Source: Leptospira ainazelensis (GTDB lineage Bacteria > Spirochaetota > Leptospiria > Leptospirales > Leptospiraceae). From it: a stretch of 64,000 bases of DNA. How positions within the stretch are numbered: position 1 is the first letter of the stretch; each line of letters starts with the position of its first letter. The notes below the pieces were generated by a model. That model did no database searches, was not told the origin of the DNA, and saw nothing but the letters and a program-made list of their open reading frames with translations. The stretch is from NCBI RefSeq assembly GCF_016918785.1, contig NZ_JAFFPT010000033.1:42186-106185 (forward strand), given 5' to 3'. Below are positions 12,757 to 23,763 of this stretch, in pieces. The translations under genes were made by a program, and so were the position numbers.

Positions 12757-13743
12757 ATGAACTTCCAGAATGAATATAATCTTGAAAAATTTGTAAACAA
12801 TTCTTTGGATCTGATCTCCATCCAAAGAATGGACGGAACGGTTATTCAGGTAAATCCTTCTTTTGAAAGAATTTTAGGTTGGTCCGAAAAAGATCTTTTA
12901 GGGAGAAATCCTTTTCATCTTTTACATCCGGACGATTTGGATTCTACCCTAAAAGAGATCGAAAAATTGAATCAGGGAATTCCCACACTTGCGTTTCAAA
13001 ATCGATTTCGATGTTCCGATGGATACTATAAATTCTTTGCGTGGACTTGTTATCCGGATCTAAAGGAAGGTTTGCTGTACACTTCCGGTCGCGATATCAC
13101 CGATCTTGTGGAATCCAATCGGAAGATCAGCCAACTCGCAGCGGAACTCAAAGAAGCAAACAGTCGACTTTTTGAACAAGCGTCGACGGATCCTTTGACA
13201 AAACTCAAAAACCGTAGGTCATTCAACGAAGAGCTACGTCATCTGATTTACCATACACAGAGAAAAGAAGGACAAATTTCACTCTTGATGATCGATGCGG
13301 ATCATTTCAAGGCGTTCAACGATCAGTTCGGTCATCCTGAAGGAGATCAAGTTTTGGTTCAATTGGCTTCTCTTCTTTTGGAAGAATCCAGAAATGCCGA
13401 TCTTGTCGCCCGTTACGGTGGAGAAGAATTTATCGTCGCGTTGCCGGATACATCCGCAAACGAAGCCATCGAAATCGCGGAAGATTTATCGAAAACGATC
13501 CGAAATTTTGCTTGGGAAAAAAAGAGAATCACGATCAGCGTCGGAATTGCTACGATTCAGTTTCATCCCGCTTTTAAGGGGGATAAAATGGACTTTCAAA
13601 AAATCCTCATAGAGAACGCGGATAAAGCTCTCTATCATTCAAAAGTGAGCGGTCGAAATCATGTGACTCACTACTCGTTTATCGATCGAAACAGTTTGTT
13701 CTTTTGCTCTCACCCAAAATCTGACGACTTCAAACCGAACTGA
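12757..13743 (+). CDS. PAS-GGDEF diguanylate cyclase, tandem copy 1
   Basis: 328 residues from ATG 12757. This start is chosen because the next paralogue begins at the matching position (NLEKF); an upstream TTG at 12661 would add 32 unmatched residues. PAS domain about residues 15-120 (DGTVIQVNPSFERILGWSE, HPDD), short coiled linker 120-142, then GGDEF domain 143-310 with GGEEF (221-225) and inhibitory-site RxxD as RNAD (212-215). It should make c-di-GMP under PAS control with product feedback inhibition. Soluble, no membrane segment. The C-terminus extends about 18 residues beyond copy 2. It is about 28 bases upstream of copy 2 in the same orientation. Confidence 0.93.
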   Translation: MNFQNEYNLEKFVNNSLDLISIQRMDGTVIQVNPSFERILGWSEKDLLGRNPFHLLHPDDLDSTLKEIEKLNQGIPTLAFQNRFRCSDGYYKFFAWTCYPDLKEGLLYTSGRDITDLVESNRKISQLAAELKEANSRLFEQASTDPLTKLKNRRSFNEELRHLIYHTQRKEGQISLLMIDADHFKAFNDQFGHPEGDQVLVQLASLLLEESRNADLVARYGGEEFIVALPDTSANEAIEIAEDLSKTIRNFAWEKKRITISVGIATIQFHPAFKGDKMDFQKILIENADKALYHSKVSGRNHVTHYSFIDRNSLFFCSHPKSDDFKPN

Positions 13744-13770
13744 TACGATTCCAATTGGAGGATTTTAATC

Positions 13771-14718
13771 ATGCTTTATAAAGAAGAATTTAATCTTGAG
13801 AAATTTTACAATTATTCCCTGGACTTATTCTCCATTCAGAGAATAGACGGAACCGTCATTTCGGTCAATCCAGCCTTTGAAAGAATCTTAGGCTGGTCTG
13901 AAAATGAACTTCTCGGTAAAAGTCCTTTCGACCTTCTGCATCCGGAAGACGTGGAAGAAACGATACGGGAATTTTCTAAACTCAACAGCGGGGTTCCGAA
14001 AGCTTCCATACAAAATCGACTTAGATGTGCGGATGGAAATTACAAATATTTATCTTGGACGGGGTTTCCCGATCTGGAAGCCGGCTTGGTATATATTACC
14101 GGTCGCGACATCACCGAGCTCGTCGAGTCCAATCTAAAAGTCAGCGAACTCGCGGCCGAACTGCAGGAAGCAAACGATCGATTGTTTGAGCAAGCTTCAA
14201 CGGATCCACTGACAAGACTAAAAAATCGAAGAGCGTTCAACGACGAATTACGCCATCTAATTCACCGCGCGCAAAAACAGGAAGGTCGAATTTCGCTTAT
14301 GATGATCGACGTGGATCATTTCAAAGCGTTCAACGACCAATTCGGACATCCGGCTGGCGACGAAGTTCTTACCCGAATCGCTTCACTTTTCTCCGACGTT
14401 ACGCGAGAAAACGATCTCTTAGCGCGTTATGGAGGCGAAGAATTCATCCTTGCGCTGCCGAACACCTCCGTCGAATCTGCACTTACGATCGCCGAAAAGA
14501 TGGCGAAAACGATTCGAAATTTTGCTTGGGAGAAAAAAAATATAACGATCAGTATCGGAATCTCGACGTTTCAATTCGATTCTTCCTATTCGTTAAAGAG
14601 CAAGGACTGCGTTCAGCAACTGATCGAAACCGCGGACAAAGCCCTCTATCATTCCAAGGTCAACGGTAGAGATCAAGCGACCCACAGTTTGAAAATGAAT
14701 TCCGAATGTATAAAATAG
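13771..14718 (+). CDS. PAS-GGDEF diguanylate cyclase, tandem copy 2
   Basis: 315 residues; GGAGG lies about 9 bases before the ATG. Domain plan identical to copy 1: PAS (about 15-120; DGTVISVNPAFERILGWSE), linker, GGDEF with YGGEEF and RxxD as REND, then TISIGIS and ADKALYHSK. Both catalytic and inhibitory sites are intact. The two proteins are closely similar along their whole length, a clear tandem duplication. The PAS domains differ at several positions (for example Leu/Phe and Asp/Glu exchanges), so ligand response could have diverged. A decayed third copy follows directly downstream. Confidence 0.93.
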   Translation: MLYKEEFNLEKFYNYSLDLFSIQRIDGTVISVNPAFERILGWSENELLGKSPFDLLHPEDVEETIREFSKLNSGVPKASIQNRLRCADGNYKYLSWTGFPDLEAGLVYITGRDITELVESNLKVSELAAELQEANDRLFEQASTDPLTRLKNRRAFNDELRHLIHRAQKQEGRISLMMIDVDHFKAFNDQFGHPAGDEVLTRIASLFSDVTRENDLLARYGGEEFILALPNTSVESALTIAEKMAKTIRNFAWEKKNITISIGISTFQFDSSYSLKSKDCVQQLIETADKALYHSKVNGRDQATHSLKMNSECIK

Positions 14719-14881
14719 AAATAAAATTCTCAATCGCATTTTCATCCGTATCGTTTTCCCTCCAATTTTTTTATAAGCAAAACATGCTCCTTAAAAAAGT
14801 CCATCTTTCGCTTTCTAAATCCGTTTTCCAAAAATGAACAAAACCGAATCGTAAAAATTCGCGAAAGGTAAAAACAGCCGG

Positions 14882-15453
14882 GATAAATTTTCAGATCGCT
14901 CCTTCGGTACGTTATGCGTCATGAGATTGAACGGCAATCTTCTCAGGATGAATTCTTCCTTTCAGCGCGTCTTCGGATGCCCCTCTAATCGATTGCTCCG
15001 TCGGCGTATCGATGGTTCCCATCCGGAACATTTGGATTTTCCTAGTCGGTTATTGAGGATGAGTTTATTTCGCTTCGGATGATCGACGCTGATCCTTTCA
15101 AAAGTTATAACGACCGATTCGGACACCCCGCCAAGGATTGTGTTTTGGCCGAATTAGCGGTCTTCTTTCTAAAACTCTGAAAATAAAACGACGTCCTTGC
15201 GCGTTTCGGGGGAGAAAAATTTATAGTCAAAGATCGATCAACGTTGCGGAGAATTTAAGAATCGTAATCCAAAGTCGTATTCGTGAAAAAAAGATCCGTT
15301 ACGATCAGCATCGAAATCGCGACGATGTACGTATCTTCGGAGGAAAACAAAAAGACAATCGATTTGATAAACGAAGCTGACAAAGCCCTTTACGAATCCA
15401 AAACGAACCGTAAAAATCGCTCTACTCATTTTCGAGGTTCAAGTCGTAGATAA
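14882..15453 (+). pseudogene. Decayed third copy of the PAS-GGDEF gene
   Basis: One frame from about 14882 reads DKFSDRSFGTLCVMRLNGNL... RMNSSFQRVFGCPSNRLL...SHPEHLD, which lines up residue by residue with the PAS start of copies 1 and 2 (NP-x-FERILGW...LLHPED). The sequence then jumps, with about 110 residues deleted, to ISLRMIDADPFKSYNDRFGH (GGDEF domain, 15067 on), passes two in-frame stops, LARFGGEKF (degenerate GGEEF), at least two frameshifts, and ends with SVTISIEIAT and NEADKALYESK before a stop at 15451. No function as a cyclase is possible. It shows that the locus was once a triplicate array. Confidence 0.9.
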
Positions 15454-15587
15454 AACGATTCAGGTTACAATCTGCAATCTATGATGAAAGTTCCATTTGT
15501 TAAGAGTCATTGAAAACGAATCGGGATTCACTCCTCTCCGGGAGTTCGAAATTTCCGTTCGTTGCAATCAAGCAAAAGGAGCTATTG

Positions 15588-16277
15588 ATGTTTCAAAAAC
15601 TTTTTACCTTCCTCTGTGTAATTTCGCTTTCGATTACACTTTTTTCCTGCGAAGAATCGAAGGATGACGACACAAGCCTATTGGTCTTACTCTATTCTTT
15701 AGTCAATGGAAACGCCGGAGCAAACGTTCCTACATCATGCAAGGACTCTGCTTTTTGTAGAACCTTCCTGGCAACAAACAATGGAACAGGATACAACGGT
15801 AACTTAGGAGGAATCTCAGGAGCGGACGCGAAGTGTACGGCCGCAAAACCGGCCGGACTCAACGGAACTTACAAGGCGCTTTTGGTATCGGGGAACGTTC
15901 GAGAAGTTGTCTCCGTAGCCGACGGAAGTCCGGGTTTAAAAGACTGGGTTCTTTATCCAAACAAGCAGTATCGAAGAAGTGACGGAACTACGATCACGTT
16001 TACTACAAATTCTAATTCTATCGTCGTAGACACTCTTCAAAATGGAATCGATGCGGGTGCGCAAAAGTTCTTTTGGAACGGATTCAACGGCGGACCGGGG
16101 ACCTTTCCTTGGGAAGTCAGCTCGGATTGCAACGCTTGGTCCTCGGGCGACGGAATCCCGTCTGGTCAAGCGGGAAATACGACAGCTACCAATCCAAACG
16201 AAACGCCAGGAGGTGCGTTTACGATCGACGGTTGGAACTGCAACCAAAACCTGAATCTTCTTTGCGTCGAACAGTAA
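15588..16277 (+). CDS. DUF1554 surface-type lipoprotein
   Basis: 229 residues from ATG 15588 with AAAGGAG 6 bases upstream. Signal peptide MFQKLFTFLCVISLSITLFS and lipidation cysteine C21, followed by an acidic EESKDDD stretch, which in spirochaetes tends to affect export to the surface. From about residue 50 the domain matches the Leptospira DUF1554 family (C-terminal lectin/endostatin-like fold, as in the Len proteins): CRTFLATNNGTGYNGNLGGISGADAKC start, DWVLYPN, FWNGF, CNAW and the end GWNCNQNLNLLCVEQ. Cysteines are paired as in secreted domains. Some relatives bind host extracellular matrix or complement factor H; whether this one does cannot be told. A 12 bp hairpin follows the stop. Confidence 0.85.
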   Translation: MFQKLFTFLCVISLSITLFSCEESKDDDTSLLVLLYSLVNGNAGANVPTSCKDSAFCRTFLATNNGTGYNGNLGGISGADAKCTAAKPAGLNGTYKALLVSGNVREVVSVADGSPGLKDWVLYPNKQYRRSDGTTITFTTNSNSIVVDTLQNGIDAGAQKFFWNGFNGGPGTFPWEVSSDCNAWSSGDGIPSGQAGNTTATNPNETPGGAFTIDGWNCNQNLNLLCVEQ

Positions 16278-16283
16278 AAGGGA

Positions 16284-16310
16284 GGAACACCGTATCAAAT
16301 ACGGTGTTCC
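16284..16310 (+). terminator. Hairpin after the DUF1554 gene
   Basis: GGAACACCGTAT, loop CAA, ATACGGTGTTCC: a perfect 12 bp stem starting 7 bases after the stop. No clear T tract follows (GTCCATCCTC), so it is a likely but not textbook terminator, or an mRNA-stabilising hairpin. Confidence 0.6.
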
Positions 16311-16764
16311 GTCCATCCTCTTTAAAATTCCCCTTCCATCGAAGGAAAAGATTCACAACAAATGTTCTTTTTTGAATATTCTAAAGACAAAATGTAGGAA
16401 CAAAAAAACAAGTCTTCCGATTTTGAAAATTTTTGAGTTTCTCGCGGAACCTTAAAAGGTGTCGCATTGAACGACGGAGTAAGCTCGTAGTAAAAACGAT
16501 GGAGTTCCCACAGATTACGTCTCTTTTAGGGGTTTATAAACTTTCTAACGGAGGAATGTTGTTCAATTTTTATGGGAGTTCCCACATTTTGTAGAACTCG
16601 TGATCTCTCTTCTATTGGTGCTCGTTACGCGATCGGTTCGAGAACAAGTTTTTGTCTTCTTGGCAATTTCAAGAGCGGATTTTAGATCGAGATGGACGGA
16701 ACTCCGGTTAAAGAAGTTTTTTCGAAAAATTTACGGTCCAAATTTCGACGGCGATCATAAAATT
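16311..16764. other. Intergenic region with GGAGTTCC palindromes
   Basis: No supported gene between the DUF1554 lipoprotein and the convergent ClC gene. It contains two copies of the short near-palindrome (GATGGAGTTCCCACAG at 16498-16513 and TGGGAGTTCCCACA at 16573-16586) and GGACGGAACTCCGG at 16694-16707. The segment between the two palindromes is only about 60 bases and does not match the 158 bp element. Confidence 0.55.
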
Positions 16765-18021
16765 CTAACCTTCTTTCCCCTGCGTGGAAATAAAAGGCTC
16801 TTTGGGAGACAAAAAATAGCCGCTCAGACTGGCTATCAAAACCGGAGTAAAACTATACAAACCAGTTAATTCTGACAAAAGAATCGTAGTGGAAATCGGA
16901 GTTTTGGTGACGGAAGAATTCACGGCAGCCATAAGACAGATCATCAAAAAGGATTCGTTCTCCGTGGGAAAAATTCCAAAAAGAAATTTCCCCGCACAAG
17001 CTCCGAGAAAAAAAAGAGGAATGATCACCCCTCCTCTCCAACCCGTCGTTACCGTAGTCGTGATCGCAAAGGTTTTCCAAAAAATCAAACCCGCTAAAAA
17101 GACGAGACTAAACCTTCCTTCCACGATTTGGTTGAGTTGATCGTGTCCGAAAAAACGAGTCAACGGAATCTGCCAGGCGATGATTCCCAAAACCAAACCA
17201 CCAAGTGTCGTCTTCCAGTAGATCTTTCCCGGAATTTTAGAATAGATCCAACGGTTCGTCAAAAAAAGACCGTGAAACAGCCAACCTAACGCCGCGCCGA
17301 GACCGCCGAGTAAAAGAGCATATAAGAAATCTTGAATATCTCCCGGAACATACTGAGGAAAACGCCAAGTGGGTTGAAGTCCTGCGTGAGTCATCCAGAG
17401 AAAAACGAAGAAGGCCGAGGTGCTCGACAAAAACGCAGGCAAAAGAGCCTTGTAATACTCGACGACGTGTCTGTGTTGCAGTATCTCAAGGGCGAATAAC
17501 GCGCCACCCAATGGAGAACCGAAAAGAGAAGTAAAACCCGCTGCCATTCCTGCAATGGTCATGGAACGATATTCTTCTCCGGTTAAACCGAGTTTTTCGG
17601 CAAACCAGTTACCAAAGGATCCGGTGATCTGCACCAGGGGCGCTTCAGGGCCCACACTTCCTCCGGAAGAAATGCTCAAGATCGAAGAAAGGGCCATCGA
17701 AGGGTTTTGGCTCGCTTCGAGTTTGCCGCCTCTAAAACGTATATTATCGATTACTAATGAGATTTCTCCGGGTTCCCCGAGAAAGTGAATGATCAAACCG
17801 ATCAAAAGTCCGGAAATCGTCATAAAAGGAATCGTAAGAATTCCTTCAACGTTCAAAGCCCAGCGTGTAAGATATTCGATGAGCATCCAAAATGCCGCGG
17901 AAAACAAACCTCCTACAACGCCTAGGATCACGTAAAAAAACGTAAGCCTAGAAAGCATAAAGGGATTTTTTCTGGAAAGAACCAGAAGCGGGGACCGCAA
18001 CAGATCGGCGAGATTGATCAT
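16765..18021 (-). CDS. ClC family chloride channel/antiporter
   Basis: 418 residues with about ten hydrophobic segments, the ClC fold without C-terminal CBS domains. Selectivity-filter motifs are present: SSGGSVGPEAPLVQ (equivalent to GxEGP), SLFGSPLGGALFALEIL, and WRGGVIIPLFFLGACAGK (usual GGxFxPxxxxGA). The glutamate in GPEAP is at or next to the gating position, which would suit a proton-coupled antiporter, but the exact register should be checked. Substrate (chloride or another anion) is not certain. It begins 10 bases after the end of purM, probably read from the same transcript. Confidence 0.87.
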   Translation of the reverse strand: MINLADLLRSPLLVLSRKNPFMLSRLTFFYVILGVVGGLFSAAFWMLIEYLTRWALNVEGILTIPFMTISGLLIGLIIHFLGEPGEISLVIDNIRFRGGKLEASQNPSMALSSILSISSGGSVGPEAPLVQITGSFGNWFAEKLGLTGEEYRSMTIAGMAAGFTSLFGSPLGGALFALEILQHRHVVEYYKALLPAFLSSTSAFFVFLWMTHAGLQPTWRFPQYVPGDIQDFLYALLLGGLGAALGWLFHGLFLTNRWIYSKIPGKIYWKTTLGGLVLGIIAWQIPLTRFFGHDQLNQIVEGRFSLVFLAGLIFWKTFAITTTVTTGWRGGVIIPLFFLGACAGKFLFGIFPTENESFLMICLMAAVNSSVTKTPISTTILLSELTGLYSFTPVLIASLSGYFLSPKEPFISTQGKEG

Positions 18022-18031
18022 ATCTTCGCTG

Positions 18032-19066
<1,035 letters not shown>

Positions 19067-19143
19067 TCTTAGGATCCCGACTCTTTTTAGAATAGCTTGG
19101 AAAAGATAATATCCCTGCACACAAAAAAAACCGGATCCATACG

Positions 19144-19783
<640 letters not shown>

Positions 19784-19900
19784 AGATACTCCGATTGAAT
19801 CCTCTAAAGAGGAGTTTTCGTATTATACACGAATTCGGAAAAATCGGATCGAAATTTTAGTTTTAATTTAGGAAATTTATTTCAAAAAAATTAAAATTAA

Positions 19901-19922
19901 CTTTGGAAATTTATTTCCAAAG
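19901..19922 (-). terminator. Intrinsic terminator after the cupin gene
   Basis: CTTTGGAAA and TTTCCAAAG form a 9 bp stem with a 4-base loop. On the minus strand the stem is followed by a T-rich run (TTAATTTTAATTTTTTT). It ends 17 bases beyond the cupin stop at 19939. Confidence 0.65.
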
Positions 19923-19938
19923 AAAGGGCTTTTGAAAT

Positions 19939-20487
19939 TTAGGAAAAATATTTCTCGGATTCCGCAAAGTCCGAAGCGCCCGAAACGATAAGAAATTCGG
20001 CGCCGGAGGATGTGGAGAATTTTTTATGCACCGAACCTGCGTTTGCCCGGTGAAAATCCCCGGCGTGGAGGATCGTTCCCGCGATGTTCAGATCTCCCGA
20101 AATCAAAAAACAATCCTCGCCGCTTCCGTGGGAGTGTCCTGGAAAAACCGCTCCCGCTTTCATACGAATTACAAGAGTGACCGTGTTGCGGGTTTTATCT
20201 TTGTTTAGAATTTTATATTCCACTCCGGGGAACGCCGAGTTTTTCCAAGGAGAATCCGATTTACGGACAAAAAGAAAATTTTCTTCTTTGCTTGTTTGAT
20301 TCAAAACATGGGAAAGAATTTTTTTCCTTAAGGAAGAGTCGGGTTTCACCTCCGAAAGAGAAGAAAGTCCAAAACGATGAAAGACCTCTTCTAGTTCCCT
20401 TTGCAAAGGAGAAGTTTCAAAGACTTCTCCGGGAAAGACGAAGTCTTCCCAGTTCTCAGTTGAATCCGTATTTCTTTCTTGGCTCAT
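19939..20487 (-). CDS. ChrR-like cupin, probable anti-sigma factor
   Basis: 182 residues. The C-terminal half (about 85-175) is a cupin barrel with metal-binding HSHGSGEDCFLISGD and GDFHRA, arranged as in the cupin domain of ChrR anti-sigma factors. The N-terminal part (about 20-75, helical) could be the sigma-binding region, but lacks the His and Cys pair of the zinc anti-sigma domain, so it may not bind zinc there. The nearest upstream gene on the same strand is an ECF sigma factor at 20877, which supports an anti-sigma role responsive to oxidative stress or metal. Between them lies a 390-base gap holding a dispersed repeat, unlike the usual tight sigma/anti-sigma operon. Alternative: a free-standing cupin enzyme. 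Confidence 0.72.
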   Translation of the reverse strand: MSQERNTDSTENWEDFVFPGEVFETSPLQRELEEVFHRFGLSSLSEVKPDSSLRKKILSHVLNQTSKEENFLFVRKSDSPWKNSAFPGVEYKILNKDKTRNTVTLVIRMKAGAVFPGHSHGSGEDCFLISGDLNIAGTILHAGDFHRANAGSVHKKFSTSSGAEFLIVSGASDFAESEKYFS

Positions 20488-20876
20488 CTTTGAATTCCTT
20501 ACTAAAGAATTGGTTTCCTTTGCTTCATTAGATTCCTACGTTTACGGTGCAGAATCGGATCGTTCTTTTTGGCGTTTCGTTTTCGGTCTGGATTCTTTTT
20601 TTCTTTCGTATCCCTCCCAATGTGAAAGGGGAAATTTTTGCAAACCCAATAGGAAGTGGATGTGGGAGTTCCGACAAAGTCGGAGAGGAAGAATTTTCCT
20701 TGCAAGATTCTAATTTCTCTGATAGAGAAAAGTCGACCGCTTCTTCCCGCGAGCCCGCCTCCTCCACCCAATCAGGGTGGGGGGCGCGGCTTTCACAGAA
20801 AAATTGTCGTAGTTCCGACGAGATCCATTCTTCCGGAAAACGAATTCCGATCCCATTCCCCACTTGGCTTTTCATT
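20488..20876. other. Gap between ECF sigma factor and cupin gene, holding a repeat
   Basis: 389 bases with no supported gene. 158 of them are a reversed copy of the dispersed element (20662-20819). Open frames on both strands here (for example 20547-20915 plus and 20528-20884 minus) run through the repeat and have low-complexity products, so I treat them as non-coding. Confidence 0.65.
20662..20819 (-). repeat. Dispersed ~158 bp element, copy B
   Basis: Read on the minus strand: starts GTCGGAACTACGAC, then CTGTGAAAGCCGCGC, a GC-rich stem (CCACCCTGATTGGGTGG), TTTTCTCTATCAGAGAA, TTGCAAGGAAAATTCT, and ends GTCGGAACTCCCAC. Block order and length match copies A and C. It lies in the transcribed gap between the sigma factor and the cupin gene. 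Confidence 0.8.
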
Positions 20877-21467
20877 TCAAACATTCCAACCTTTGAGTTG
20901 ATCCCTGAGTTCTAAAAGTCCAGTCCTAATTCGCGACTTCACCGTCCCCAGAGGAAGTTGAAATTTTTCTGCGATTTCGCTCTGACTGAGCCCGCTCCAA
21001 TACGCTTCCCTAAGAAGAATCGCGATCTCAGGAGAAAGATTCGCGATCGCCTCCTGAACCCGACTTCTCAAAGAAGAATCAAAAACTTCCTGGAAGGAGG
21101 TGTCTTTTTCCGACGAACCGGATAAGAGAGTTTCCTTAAATTCCCCGGTCTGTTTTCGATTTCTAAAATCTTTGGATCTGATTTTTGTAATCGCCGCGTT
21201 ACGTGCAATCGCGGTCATCCAAGTCAAAGGAGAAGAACGTTCAGGATTGAATTGTTCGGCTTTGTTCCAAAGGATCGTAAACACTTCCTGAAGAATCTCC
21301 TCCGATTCTTCTTTCTGCATTAGAATTTTATAAATTACGGAATAAAGAAGATTTCCGTAAAGATCGTAGAATTTTTCGAGACAACGAGGGTCTTTTTGCG
21401 CGATCCCGGAGAGCAATCGAAGGGCCTCGGAAGTTTTCTTTTCAAAAGAAGAATCGGAGTTCTCCAA
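20877..21467 (-). CDS. ECF RNA polymerase sigma factor
   Basis: 196 residues. Region 2 spans about residues 25-95 (FYDLYGNLLYSVIYKIL, EEILQEVFTILWNKAEQF, SSPLTWMTAIARNAAI) and region 4 about 130-190 with the helix-turn-helix SQSEIAEKFQLPLGTVKSRI. Sequence style is close to the SigK/RpoE type that pairs with ChrR or RskA anti-sigma factors. The start is TTG at 21467, with GGAG 9 bases upstream inside the last codons of murI, so translation is probably coupled to murI. The likely anti-sigma partner is the cupin at 19939-20487. It redirects RNA polymerase core to stress promoters. Confidence 0.92.
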   Translation of the reverse strand: MENSDSSFEKKTSEALRLLSGIAQKDPRCLEKFYDLYGNLLYSVIYKILMQKEESEEILQEVFTILWNKAEQFNPERSSPLTWMTAIARNAAITKIRSKDFRNRKQTGEFKETLLSGSSEKDTSFQEVFDSSLRSRVQEAIANLSPEIAILLREAYWSGLSQSEIAEKFQLPLGTVKSRIRTGLLELRDQLKGWNV

Positions 21468-21471
21468 GAAA

Positions 21472-22248
21472 TCAAACTCCGCTCTTCGAATTCAAAAGAT
21501 TGTCCGCCAGCGAAAAATGGAATTTTTCCTCGCTATTTAGAATGAGTTTGTATTTTGTCTGAACCCTTTCCGAAAATTCGGAATCGGAAATCGGTTCTCC
21601 GAAGGAATTGAGAAGGTGTTTGATCGTCCCGAAATTCCCATCATACAATTTTAATTCCGGCATATTCTTTAAAAAAAGTTCCATTAAAAAAACGTAATGT
21701 GTGCATCCAAGAACTGCGATCTCCACGTTTTGTTCTTTGAGGTTTTTTAGAATCGGCTTTAAATATTCTTCCGCGCCGGAAAAGTCCCCTCTATCCACGA
21801 GACCCGCAAGACCGGGACAAGAAATCGGAAGAATCAAATCGTCGGCATTTAATTCTCTTTTGAGCTTTTGGAGTTTCGCCTCTTTCTGAGTGACGGGTGT
21901 CGCCAAAAGGGCGATTTTTTTACCGGGATTTTGTAAAACCGCAGGTTTGATCGCGGGTTCCATCCCGAAAATCGGAATATTAAATTCTTTCCTCAGAGTT
22001 TCCGCAGCAGCGGAGGTCGCCGTATTACAAGCAAGAAGAATGGCATTCACGTCCTCTTCCAGAAGCCGATTGCAGACGTCTCGAGCCAATTCCAGGACTT
22101 TCTGAGCGCTTTTTTCACCGTAAGGACTATTTTTTAGATCACCAAAATAGACAACTTCCAGATCCCTTCCATACTTTAGCATTTCCTTAAGTACGGAAAG
22201 TCCGCCCATCCCGGAATCCATCAACCCAATCTTGAGAGGTTCTTTCAA
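21472..22248 (-). CDS. murI: Glutamate racemase
   Basis: 258 residues. Converts L- to D-glutamate for peptidoglycan synthesis. N-terminal IGLMDSGMGGLSVLKEM, YFGDLKNSPYGEKS, and the two catalytic cysteines C74 (LLACNTATS) and C182 (LGCTHYVFL) are all present. Cytoplasmic. The gene is 33 bases downstream of the aminotransferase and 4 bases upstream of the sigma factor, forming a run. An aminotransferase that makes glutamate or alanine next to murI is functionally sensible but unproven. Confidence 0.95.
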   Translation of the reverse strand: MKEPLKIGLMDSGMGGLSVLKEMLKYGRDLEVVYFGDLKNSPYGEKSAQKVLELARDVCNRLLEEDVNAILLACNTATSAAAETLRKEFNIPIFGMEPAIKPAVLQNPGKKIALLATPVTQKEAKLQKLKRELNADDLILPISCPGLAGLVDRGDFSGAEEYLKPILKNLKEQNVEIAVLGCTHYVFLMELFLKNMPELKLYDGNFGTIKHLLNSFGEPISDSEFSERVQTKYKLILNSEEKFHFSLADNLLNSKSGV

Positions 22249-22281
22249 ACGGATGACCCCATTTTCAAACGAATTTTTGCG

Positions 22282-23586
<1,305 letters not shown>

Positions 23587-23763
23587 CCCGTCCTGCCCTC
23601 TTTTATATATTATCAATTTTGCATGAGTTTTTTAGAAACCGCGATAGCGATTGTAGCGGAAATTCCGTTAGGAATTGCAGCGTAAAGCGCGGTCGCGAGC
23701 CGTCTTTGAAAAAAAATTCGCGAGCGAATCGCCCGAATTTTCTCACGTCCAACTCAAGTTTTT

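Noticed and set aside
20528..20915. Overlapping open frames on both strands between the sigma factor and cupin genes
   Set aside because: They cover the dispersed repeat, have low-complexity products and are not matched in the other repeat copies as conserved frames.
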